From Bretschneidera sinensis (Eukaryota; Streptophyta; Magnoliopsida; Brassicales; Akaniaceae): DNA of 64,000 nt. The position numbers were made by a program, and so were the translations under genes. This document shows positions 22,961 to 33,763 of this stretch, one piece after another; the first letter of the stretch is position 1; each line of letters begins with the position of its first letter. The DNA is taken from positions 15,764,501-15,828,500 of the forward strand of contig CM043698.1 in the NCBI GenBank assembly GCA_023935145.1, read 5' to 3'. The notes beneath the pieces are model-generated. The model ran no database searches. It had not been told where the DNA came from and saw nothing but the letters and a program-made list of their open reading frames with translations.

Positions 22961-24028
22961 AAAAAGATGAAAAGGAGCACATCATACTCTTCACTAAAAT
23001 CACCTTTTCACACAAACATCTTTCTCCAGAAGTTCTAACATTGAGAGTAAAAAAGAACAAACAGAACAAACTAAGGCCAGCAAAAAGATCTAATAAAACT
23101 AAGATCATAGTTGAAGACAATAAATCAAAATTTCGATGGTTCAAATGATTAAGCATATGTTTGGATTCATTTCTCGGTTTCTTTTTTTTTATCAAAACAC
23201 ATGTTTTAGAAAACAAGAACAAAAAAAAACGTTTCTACCTGTTTTCTGGCTCCAAATATGTTTAGACAACTATAATCATAAAACACTAGAGAGAACAAAA
23301 AAGAAGTTCTAGAAATAGAGGGTGTTCCGAAAACAGATTTATTGAGAACAATTTCAAAAAAAAAAGAAAAAAAGAAAAACAAACAACTTTTTGGATTTAA
23401 AATAAAGTTTTTTTTCTTCTCTTTTTCCTGTGAGGAACAGAGAACTGTTCTTCAAAACAGCTTACCAAACCTGCCCTAAAGTCTCAGCTAATCATCACTT
23501 ACATCAACCTAAATTCTCGAATCATTGATAATAAAGAATCTATTGCCTAGGTTTAACTTTCAATTCGATCAACAGATCTCAATTATTGCATGCTCAAAAA
23601 CCATTAAACAAGAAACAAAATTCAGATATCAAAAAAAAAAAAAAAAAAAGAAAACGAAAACAACATTCCACAAATCAGCACCAAGCGAAATCGAACTCTT
23701 AACCTATTCAGATCTCATGCTACGGATATACGGATACGTGCATCGACAAAACAGAGATACACGATGAGTATCGAAAACTACGATCTTAATCACACCAAAT
23801 AATATGAATTTATTCAAATTGAAACAAAGGAAGAGAGGGTTTCCAATTTAAAAACTAATCCAAATCTCGAAAAATACAAAGAAATGAATTTTTTTTCTTT
23901 TGCGTTCATTAAATGAATGATCTAACCAAATTTACTCAGATCTTTCTAACCAAACAAAAACACGATCCAACTAAAAAGGAAAATAAAATATCAGTTTAAA
24001 AATACTTGTAAAAACGATTTGATTTACC
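22961..24028. other. Remainder of the LEA-2 leader intron, with MITE-like sequence
   Basis: No coding region. About 23150-23480 has weakly inverted ends (atgtttggattcatttctcg near 23157, and cttaccaaacctgccc near 23461), typical of small hAT-like elements, and an interior full of A and T tracts. An A run occurs at 23631-23649. Confidence 0.35.
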
Positions 24029-24125
24029 TGAGAGCTGAGACTAAAACTTGATCCGAGCTCTTCACTTCTTGCAAGAGGAGCTTCTCAAGCTGTTTAGTCA
24101 AAATGGCTGATATTTATAAACATAT
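24029..24125 (-). promoter_or_regulatory. Probable TATA box and non-coding first exon of the LEA-2 gene
   Basis: On the minus strand tttataaatat (about 24109-24119) is a good TATA box. Below it a roughly 60-90 base leader (cttgagaagctcctcttgca...) ends in ctctcag|gtaaatc at 24028. The CDS start at 17265 is itself preceded by an acceptor-like ctgttaag at about 17268. The simplest reading is a 5' UTR intron of about 6.8 kb, of which 5.2 kb is the copia element. This is inferred from signals only. Confidence 0.45.
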
Positions 24126-25849
24126 AAATAATTTTTCCTTATTATAAATTAGTATATTACCGACAAATCAGAGGCTGCATTGATGATACTAGTACCACTA
24201 GTAGACTACAACTATACCCGGTCGGTCCGAGTATGGAGTACGGCCCACTTATTCTTTAAGTCATGATTCATGAATGCCGCGACTCGAGGCGCAATCTATA
24301 TTCTCTACCCGTTTCCTGGACCCATTGTTTGGTTGGGAAAAAAAAGCGTGTTCCTTTGTTTGGTTGGAAAAGTAAGTGTGATCTGATCGAGCTACTGATA
24401 GGATTATCCAGATATATTTTGGATATGTTTATCCAATCTTTTTTTATTATTTATTATTGTATTATTATTACTACTGCAACTATTATTACATTCATTATGT
24501 TTTATGTATTTACTAATATTTTATTTTTATTTCATTATATTATATAAAAATATTGATATATATTGTTATACTCCTATTACAATTCTAATATTATTCTATT
24601 ATCTCTATAAATTTTTATATTTGTATTTTTTTTCTAAATGTTTACTTCTTTTTATTTATTTATAATCTTGATTTGATTTAGTTTGAATTTGAATCATGAT
24701 TTGATTTAATTTTAAGGTTAATTTATTTAGTTTGTTTTTTTAAGTTGTTATTTAGATTTAATTAGTAGTATTATTAGGATGGATTCTTATTAACTATAGC
24801 TTATTAGTAATTAAGAAAGTTAATTATTTATTAAATTTTAGGTCACAAAATATATTTATTATTGTAATTGATTAAATTAGGATAAAATTTAACATTATGA
24901 ACAAATATAATTTGAAAATTTAAGAATGTTAACACATTTTTTCCTTTATTTTTTTATCATTTAAAATGTTAGGTGTATTTTGATCCTTTATTGTTTAGTT
25001 CCAATTTATTTTGATTTGTAATTCTTTAAACTAAACAAATGTATTAAGTGAATCTTTAATAAAACATGCATTACATAACGATAATTTTTGGTAACTGATC
25101 TAAACGATGATTAAAATAGTTTATTTTGAAAAATATTACGTTATAATCCACTTAAATCGATTCACAAAAACTCTAATGTGTGTGCAATTTGTGCTTTTCC
25201 TTGGACCACTGGCTCAACTTTTTTGAACCCTACTTCATCAATCATCTTTTCTAATGGCCAAAAAAAAAATCATCAATCTTCTTTTCTTATGGCCAAAAAA
25301 AATCATCAATTATCATACACTTTAAAAATCTGACCTTTCATACTGTACACCTTGACAACTCCAACAACATCATTGGGACCACATACATGGGCATTATTAT
25401 CAGACATACAAGATTACACATGCAATTCCTTAACCCCAATATCAAACAAGCAAAAACAGGAAGAAAAACTAATTAAGAGACTTCCATCTCAAAATCCTGA
25501 TTTCTTTTTACTTTTTTCGGTCGCCGAGCTCGATAGGCCCGCTTTTTTCGAATGCCATCCATCACCGAGTTTGAAATAATATTATCAATTCAAAAATTGT
25601 AATCTTAAATTTTTGAATTATATCAATACATCAAACCATGTATACGAGTCTTTTTAAATTTAAATGATAAATTCTTAAAAGACGAATAAAATATTCACGT
25701 GAAAAAAACATTTATAACTGTTGATGACTAAGAGAGAAAATTTATTTATTTTTTCTTTTCATGATTGATGATTATAGATTATTTACACATGAAATATTTC
25801 TCACATACTTGTCCGAAACGGTTAAGAATTAATGCATCGATGAGAGGGA
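24126..25849. other. Intergenic, very AT-rich
   Basis: Presumed LEA-2 promoter DNA followed by long AT-rich sequence. No protein domain or RNA gene is recognised. A short repeated phrase (atggccaaaaaaaa...catcaatc) occurs at about 25254-25310. Confidence 0.5.
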
Positions 25850-26060
25850 GAGTAGTGATTGTCTTCAGGTGATTAATGATTGCAATAAGGCTGGGCTGAA
25901 TGATCTCTCGACAGTGGGGATAATGATTGAGGACATAAAAGCTTTGGCAAGCTCAACGCAAATGATTTTTAAACATGCAAACAGATCGTTTAATGAAGTA
26001 GTTAGGCAACGAGCTCCTAGTATTGATTTGTGTTTGCAAATTCCAAATTTCTCAGCGAAC
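25850..26060 (+). pseudogene. RNase-H-like (RVT_3) fragment
   Basis: The frame reads SSDCLQVINDCNKAGLNDLS, VGIMIEDIKALASST, then FKHANRSFNEVVRQRA. This matches the layout of plant RVT_3 RNase H tails: a variable start, then an I-x-D-I-x-x-L helix, then F-x-H-x-x-R-x-x-N-x-x-A. Only the C-terminal half of the domain is present, with no surrounding reverse transcriptase. It is best read as a LINE or RVT_3-gene relic. It is followed by GC-richer sequence to 26440 that I cannot assign. Confidence 0.5.
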
Positions 26061-27464
26061 CATATGGAACCCACGTACATATCTTTAAGGCTAAACCAAA
26101 TTTCTCAGAGAACCAACGAATTGAACTTTGAGAGAGCGGCAATGACTCAACGGAGAAGACGGCGACACAACAGTGGTCTTACAGTGATAGTGAAGCTGCT
26201 GCGGTGGTTTCGCTGAGACAAGTGACTGAACAACAGGAGAAGACCAAAGGGTTTTCACAGCAACTAGACGGCGGAGGCAGAGCTGCTACGGATGTGGTGG
26301 TGGCGCGAGTTCGCGGTGGTAGCATCTGGGCGATGGAGCTGCTCCACAAACTGTCTGAATGCACTTCGATGTTGTTTAACGTGTGGAGTGGCTTGCGATT
26401 AAGCAAATGCGGAGTTACAGTTCCTCCAGCCGGATAAGAGAGAGTTCATGCACAGCGCTGGGGGACTGAGGTAAACGCTGTCGTTATGTGTCTAAAAACG
26501 ATGCCGTTTGTAGCTGTATAAGTGCCTGTTCACAATTTGGGTATAAAAGAACATTGACTCGTTGAGAAGTTTTGAGACTTGTTTTTTTCAAAGGCAAAAG
26601 CGTAATTTATTTAAGTGTCAAAGATGGCAAACCCACGTTAACAACCAAAACATCTAACACCCCAACTAGTTTAGTCGAGAGTGTCGGGCGAGCTGCGGGG
26701 ATGTAAATTTTTTGACAACGTGAGTGTTTTAAAATTTTAATAAAATAATAGTATTTAATTAATTAATTTTTATTAAAATTTAATATTTTATTAACTCTTT
26801 ATAGCGTAATAATTATAATTTTATAAATATTAATATATAAATTATATAAAGTATAATTTATATATTTGTATTGTTGTAACTTGTAAGTGATTAATTAAAT
26901 AGTTTGTAATTATTATTAAACTAAATAACATGTAATATATATTTATGAAGTGTAATGATATCACAACAAGAATGCTAGCTTGGTGGTTAAGATCTATGAC
27001 CACTCATTCCGTGGCGTACGTCGGGGGTCAGAGCGCAAAATTACACTCGGGCTCCAAGCGTATGCCTCAACAATAAAGGGAACGTTCAGTAAACAAAACA
27101 CCTAAATGAGGGCGTCCTGAGGCGTTTTTGATCCTCCTCGTCCCAGGACTCACCCCGGGCGCTCCCACTACTGCTTTTTAATACACTTCCCAACTAAAAC
27201 ATCTAAATGAAAGAAAAAAAAACGCCTTCATTTTTTATTGTGTAATTTCAATTCAATTCATGAACCTCTTTTGTTCTTTTGTCTTTTTTTTCTTCTTGGG
27301 TAATGAGACTATTAAACTTTTTGGCTCGATCAATTTTTTGAGTGCATGCAAACAGTCTTGTATGTATTAGATTAAGTAAAATTCAAGACTAAATTATGCA
27401 GGATTGACTCTTTAAAAGTTAATTGCACTTAAAACGAATCGAAACAAATATTTATGTTTCGTCT
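26061..27464. other. Intergenic, with a GC-rich island at 26990-27170
   Basis: No gene is recognised. 26130-26440 is GC-richer but its frames overlap on both strands and match nothing I know. At about 26990 tagcttggtggttaag resembles a tRNA-type A box, but no convincing B box or tail follows. The island to 27170 remains unexplained. Confidence 0.35.
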
Positions 27465-27990
27465 TACCACTTAAAACTAGCCTTTTGGTATCTCTCTTTT
27501 TTATTTTCTGTATTTTAAAAGAAATCGAGAGTGTTGGAGTTTATTTTTTAAAATTTGTTAAAAATTTAATTAAATCTAGTCTAATAAAATTTGATTCAAT
27601 TTAACTAAATTTTTGAAAAATTTTTAAAAAAATAAACTTCAACTTAAAATGACTTTAAATTGAATCCAAACATTACCATAGAATATCCTTAAGAGCTTAT
27701 TTTCATGTAGTGAATGAAATAATTAATTACCACTTAAAACTAACCTTTTGGTATCTCTCTTTTTTATTTTCTGTATTTTAAAAGAAATCGAGAGTGCTGG
27801 AGTTTATTTTTTAAAATCTGTTAAAAATTTAATCAAATCTAATCTAATAAAATTTGATTCAATTTAACTAATTTTTTGAAAAATTTTAAAAAAATAAACT
27901 TCAACTTAAAATGGCTTTAAATTGAATCCAAACATTACCATAGAATATCCTTAAGAGCTCATTTTCTTATAGGGAATGAAATAATTAATT
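27465..27990. repeat. 263-bp tandem duplication of a hairpin-forming unit
   Basis: taccacttaaaact begins both copies (27465 and 27728) and ...gaatgaaataattaatta closes each. The copies are nearly identical. Inside each unit ttggagtttattttttaaaa pairs with ttttaaaaaaataaacttca, so every copy is itself a hairpin of MITE type. It lies just downstream of the APS2-like stop codon. Confidence 0.85.
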
Positions 27991-28132
27991 ACACATTATT
28001 ATTACTGAGACTATAATATGCTTTTGGTGACATCTTTGGTTCCAAGAAGAGAATAGCAATAAACATTACATTCTTATTTTATTTCAGTTAACTTTGACAA
28101 AATAATCAAGTGAAGAAACAAATAATAAAATT

Positions 28133-31100
28133 TCATAAGATGCTGCCGTCTGGTATAACCGCACCGCGAAGAACAACTACAATTCCCCCACTGATGATGT
28201 ACCCACTAGCTTCTTCCCTGTCTCCTTCTTGCACATTGTCTTTGTTAATGATCTACATAATAACACCAGTAAGGTCTCAGACATTTTACAAAAGGATAAT
28301 CATAACTTCAAAACTCGGATAAATACAGGAAACATAGGAGAATGACAGACATTACATAGGCATATACCATAACATTTTTTCCAATCCTTGCATTGTTATC
28401 TACAATAGCTTTCCTTATTTGAGTATCTTCACCGATGCCTAATGGAATGCCCATGCCTGTCCCATCGACGCCATTGATTTGAACATCTTCGTTCTGTTGA
28501 GTATACATATATAGTTGTGTAAGAAATGTGATTAGTGGTGGGGAGTCTGGAAATTATTTAGAATCTTAAATATTCAATTTATATTTTTCATATGCTATCG
28601 GTTGATGCCGAAAATCTATCAAACCCTCAGCACAATAAAAAAATATGTAATCTAAAAAGTTCTCAGGTGGTGTCTCGGGGTTCTTGACACCTAAGTCAAT
28701 ATCTTGCAGTAGAAGAAAATAAATCACCGGGGACACCACTTTTGAAGATTTTCTAGTTTACGTGTTTTTTACGTGTTTGTTGACAGATTTTTGGCATCAA
28801 CACAATCATTTATACATAGAGCAGATGATCAATAGAAATGATTATGAGAGGGCTACAATTGATGCCATTTTCTTTAAAATCCAGAAAATGTCTTTGTTAT
28901 CTCGTTGAGCGAAAAACAGTAAAAGAACATCAAAGTTAACAAGACAGACACATCTGTTCATGTGCTCTTTAAGCACTCTTTCGAGAGGAAAAAAATTATA
29001 TTGAAGTAAATTCAGGAAGGAAAAAAGTTAAATCCTTCTTACTTGATAGATATCTGAACCCATGATGACTGAATCCTCAATTAAGGATCCGTCTGCAATT
29101 CTTGTCCTCATACCAATAATTGATCCTTTGATATTGCATTTCTACTCTTAGAAATATCAAAACAAGGAAAACAACACAAAATTCAGAAATAAGTTACATT
29201 CACTAGAGAAATTACCTATGATTGAATGTTAGGATACTAAAAAGAGAAGTGTTTTTCTTACATTGAGAATGCAACCATCTCCAACCAGACTATCTGCTAT
29301 AACAGCATCGCTTATAATAGTAGGAGGCAGACACCGAGGCATGGTGTAGACAGGAGAATATCTATCACAGAAGTTGCTATGAAAAAGATGAAGTTTATGT
29401 TAGTTGGTGAAGGCGTCATTATAGATTAAACATTCACTAACACTATGTTTGGATGATGTAAAGGACAGTAAAGGAGAATGTATAGATTTAGGCTCTGATT
29501 GGTAGAGAAAATAATGGAGGAAGGAAGAGGAAAGAAAAGAGAGAAGACGGAAAAATAAGAGGATTAATGTTTTCCATCATAAGTTTGGTGAAGATGATGG
29601 AAAAGGAGAGAAAAGAGGAAAATGTCAAAACAAAAAATTAGCTTATTTAGTGTCTTTGACCATCCCAATTTGAAAGGATTGTGATTTGATCATAAAGGAA
29701 GAAAACACAAATCATCTTACTTTTATTTTCTCTCACTTACATTCTCTATCAAACGATAGAAAAGTGCTCTCATCTCCTCTACTTCTTCCTTCCTCCCACT
29801 TTTTTTCTCTATCAGTCATAACCTTAGAATAGAGGAGAGGAGAGGAAATGATTTGGATGATTCCCTCCTCCGGTTTGGAAAGTGCAGTATTCTCTCCATC
29901 TTTATTCCTCCTATTTGGGGGGAATTGATAAAATGAGGTCTTAGAGGGGATTTGAAGGGTAAATGTACTCCTTCAAATCCTCTCCCCTCATTTTATCCTC
30001 CATTCCCCTCTACTTTCCTCCCATTCAAACATACTGTAAAGTGATGCAATGGCATTATAGTTTCAGCCCTTTTCGGCAAAGGAATTACTGACTTATATTC
30101 CATGTTTGATTTCTCTATGCATTCCATGTTCGCTCTGTAAAATGCTTCAATGCTCTTCATGTCCTCCCAATATCTATCAAATAGATAAGTTTTGACCTGC
30201 CGCAGACATGAAAGGAAAGATAAAAAATCTCCTCATGCATCGAAAGTGAAAGGGGGAAGATGTGTCAAAATATGTAACCAGAGGAAGAAAGGCCTTCCAT
30301 AAGTTAAAAACAACAGCATAAAGCATAACTGGCAGAGTCTGACCTTCATGCCAATAGATATTGCACCTGGTATTACTTCGCTTCCAAAATCATTTGCCAC
30401 TGGGAAGCACTCATTTAGGAGCTTTACCATTTTATCTCTATTAATGAGATAGATCCCCATACTCGGAATATTACTATAAGCAATATCATTGAATCTCCTT
30501 GAGCTTTTTACCTGAATTTTCAGGATGAAAAGCTTCTTTAAAACCCACCCAGAGGATCAAAATTTAGGCTGATGTGAAAAAGTACTTACCGAAATAATAT
30601 TTCTCTGCTCCTTGTTAGAATTGAGACTAAACTTGGTAACTTGATTTGTTGAATCCACTTCTAAAAGGCCAAAACCTGGGTCTTGATCTCTCATAGAACT
30701 TAAACCAACAATAGTAATATCAGCGTTGCTGTTTCTATGAGCTTCTATTAGTTTCTGGTAGTCCATTCTGTAGAGATGATGACCAGGAAGAACTAGAAAT
30801 TCAGTAACTGGGCGCTCTTCCAAAACCCACAAGCATCTTCTTATAGCATCAGCAGTTCCCTAATATGGAAAGAACATATAAAAAGAATGTGTGAATTAAT
30901 GTGTTGTATAAAAGTAATATTTGTGATACCTGAAACCAGCCCTGGTCTTCAGGGCTTTGATATGCTGCAATCACTTCGACAAAACCTTCTTTCCCAAGAC
31001 CTACTCCAGAGTTGAATTGTGTGATAGCATATATCTTGTTTATGTTACTGTTTATGCAGTTGCTAACAACTACATCGACAAGTCTATAGTTTGCTGCTAT

Positions 31101-31779
31101 GGGAATAGCTCCTTCTGATCTTCTCTTTGTCAGTGGATACAGCCCTGACTCTGATCCATCCCCAAATACTATCGCTGCAACGCTCTGCAATTAATCAATT
31201 CTCAGTCATAATGAATTCTCAATAATAATAAAAAGAAGTTAAAAGTGAATTCATAATACATAAATTTGCATTACATGGAAAAACAAATGAAATTGTATTA
31301 TCCTTTAGTACTAGTTGCACAGTAATATATGAAGTAGCATATTTTCAGGAATTATTCCTAAAGTAAATGTTACCTGATTTACTGGAGGGAATAGAAAAAT
31401 GGGATACTTAATCAATTCTCAGTCATAATGAATTCTCAATAATAATAAAAAGAAGTTAAAAGTGAATTCATAATACATAAATTTGCATTACATGGAAAAA
31501 CAAATGAAATAGTATTATCCTTTAGTACTAGTTGCACAGTAATATATGAAGTAGCATATTTTCAGGAATTATTCCTAAAGTAAATGTTACCTGATTTACT
31601 GGAGGGAATAGCAAAATGGGATACTGAGGTTTCTGTGAGTTTGATATGAAAAAGGTAGAATAGGAAGAAGGAAGCTTTAAAGAATGTTGTTGATGTTTAC
31701 GAGACAATCCAAGAATGGGGAGCTTTGCAATTGCCTGGAAATTTACAGGTTTGGGAGAAGAAAGCTGTAGTTTCACCAT
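28133..31779 (-). CDS. APS2: APS2-like divergent ADP-glucose pyrophosphorylase, probably non-catalytic
   Basis: Nine exons on the minus strand join in phase to 481 codons plus stop: 31591-31779, 30930-31184, 30590-30859, 30344-30511, 30093-30196, 29262-29376, 29043-29141, 28368-28493 and 28133-28252. The N-terminus ([14 protein letters not shown]...) looks like a plastid transit peptide. AGPases make ADP-glucose from ATP and glucose-1-phosphate for starch. This protein keeps the fold ([81 protein letters not shown], the left-handed beta-helix exons, and [20 protein letters not shown] at the end). However, the catalytic Asp of the GDHLYRMDY motif is His ([13 protein letters not shown] near 30778), the Arg of the G-rich loop (TRLYPLT) is Gly, and the sugar-phosphate-binding Lys of the EKPKGEQ motif is lost (LNSNKEQ). 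About 16 residues after TQFNS are missing. I recall Arabidopsis APS2 (At1g05610) sharing the His. A recent duplication overlaps the first donor site. Confidence 0.87.
29446..30045. repeat. Nested MITEs in APS2-like intron 5
   Basis: The outer arms (ctatgtttggatgatgta... near 29448 and ...cctcccattcaaacatact near 30015-30035) are inverted. A second pair, attggtagagaaaataatgg near 29499 with its inverse near 29795-29820, lies inside. A third hairpin, atttgaagg/ccttcaaat, centres on 29965. The structure suits one or two small DNA elements inserted into each other. It is purine/pyrimidine-biased and non-coding. Confidence 0.6.
31191..31624. repeat. 217-bp tandem duplication spanning APS2-like exon 1 end and intron 1
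   Basis: 31191-31407 and 31408-31624 are nearly identical. I noticed only two differences (attgtatt against atagtatt, gaaaaatggg against gcaaaatggg). Each copy carries the last 33 bases of exon 1, the donor aatcag|gtaacatt and about 180 bases of intron 1. The gene therefore has two equivalent first-intron donors. Confidence 0.93.
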
Positions 31780-32976
31780 GACAAATTCAGAGATCAGCAA
31801 GAAATTAAAATGTGATATGATCTCTTAATGTTTGCTTCACTTCCTTCCTCAATGCTTTAATCCTCAGATTTAAAAGGGTATAAGAAGAGAATGTTTTGCT
31901 TTCTTCTTCCTCATGGTTATTGTAGATATGATCCTCCTTGCATTGCTAGTTGAGGCTGATTGCATACAATTCCATTAACGTATACCTGCCTAATTATAAA
32001 TTTATAATGGATTAAGAAGCTATCGTTAGCAAAGATCTTTGTTTGTGCTACAACTATTATTGACTTTGATTCTAAGCTTCTTATGACTTTTATCTTTATT
32101 CTTAAGTTTACTTTGTTTGTTAAAGAACTTACAAACGAATTATAGTTAACACATGAATCACATGGCATAGCCGTATGAGTTGCTCGGCCCAAAAACTGCA
32201 ACCTGAGGACAATATTGCCCTCAACGCCTTCTCATATGGGGTTTGGATAGGCTCAAAGAACATATTTTTTTGATACATTTGCTAGAAGAGAGATCAAATT
32301 GGACTTGGGGCATGCTGCTCTCACACACAGTCAATGAGGGCAATCCAGTCATTTAACGTGAAAAAAATGAAGCTTGCAGACCATTGGGCAATGTCGGCAT
32401 TTTGGAATAGAGTGGATGTCAAGGAAGGCATTATCTCAGCTTTTACACTCATAGGGGTATATGCCCCCAGTTGCCATTCCTCTCATGTAGCTTTCTTTTT
32501 CACTTTTTCAATAACAAAATGAACTTAAATATCACCATATCGCCCACAAGTACACACATAAGAATATATAATTGTTCAAATAGAAAAGAAGAAAAAAATG
32601 CGTCAGTGCATGTTTTGTGATTATGTTAGGATTTTCATAGCAGGACAATTTGCTTATGTTATTTTCAGATCTGAACTTAATCAAAATAAGGTACAGAAGA
32701 GAAACAAATTCCACTTTACCTCAAAGGTCAGCAACTACAAAGACAAAAGTCACAGAAATGTCCAAGCATGATTTTGAAATATAACTAACCAGAAAATGAA
32801 AAAGATTTATCAATTATAACATAAAAAATACTCTCGTGTCCAGCAGTTCCCTGGAACACTCATCATGCCGATACTCTGGCAGTTAAAATATGAAATCCAC
32901 AACAAAAAAGCTCCTCTAAAGAAAAGTAAATGCCGGAGAAAATAGATTGCGTTCAACCCTTTTTGGCATAGCATAA
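31780..32976. other. APS2-like promoter and COS1 3' flank
   Basis: The minus-strand leader and promoter of the APS2-like gene (a TATA-like run near 31870) are followed by about 1 kb without recognised genes. The short frames here match no domain I know. Confidence 0.45.
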
Positions 32977-33713
32977 TCACTGTTTCAGATGGTGCTCAAA
33001 CAAGGATGCCATTTCAATCTGCAGAAACAATAAATTAATAATAAAAAGGACTTAATCATCCAGGCAAAAAAAATATTTAAAGCATTTCTCTCTTCTTGGC
33101 ACGTTATTAACCAAGTGCTTTTCAAATACCTCAAAACTCAGTATTCCATTAATGCAAAATGATAAAAACACTCCCAGGATTCACTTGAAAATATTATGTG
33201 CATGCATATGTTATGTGTCAGTGACCAACAGGCATGCCATATCTGTCAGTACGTTGATGTGGACAACGATGCAACACAGACTAACTACAACATAACCCTT
33301 AGATAAGGAGATTCACCTCTGCTGCTTCCTTCTAAGGTCTAAATCATCTCTTTTTTCCCTTAAAAGGAAATATAATATCACTACAAAAGTCAAACTAGGA
33401 GTATTAAATTACACCAGAAAAGGAAAACACAGAGAGGGAGAGATAAGAATATATACTCAGAAAGCACCCTCCTTGGATTGCCCAAACTTCACAAGCACAA
33501 AACCGAAGTTTGTAAAAAAAAAATCCCTTCAGCTTGAGATTGAGCAGTTCAAAATTCTTCAAAAATTAGTTTATTTTCTTTCCCAAATATGATTTGACAA
33601 CTTATGAGATCGCCAATATGTACAAACAAACTACAATGAAAAATTGAAAATTCATTTAGATCAGTTCTCCCAATCTAGGGATCCATAACTGTAAAATTCA
33701 ATAAGCAGTCCCT

Positions 33714-33763
<50 letters not shown>

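Noticed and set aside
26204..26437. GC-richer frames on both strands near 26.2-26.4 kb
   Set aside because: Overlapping frames in opposite directions without recognisable domains. Likely composition effects.
31528..31800. Longer APS2-like N-terminus starting at 31800
   Set aside because: The codon at 31798-31800 on the minus strand is TTG. The first ATG is at 31779 and begins a transit-peptide-like sequence.
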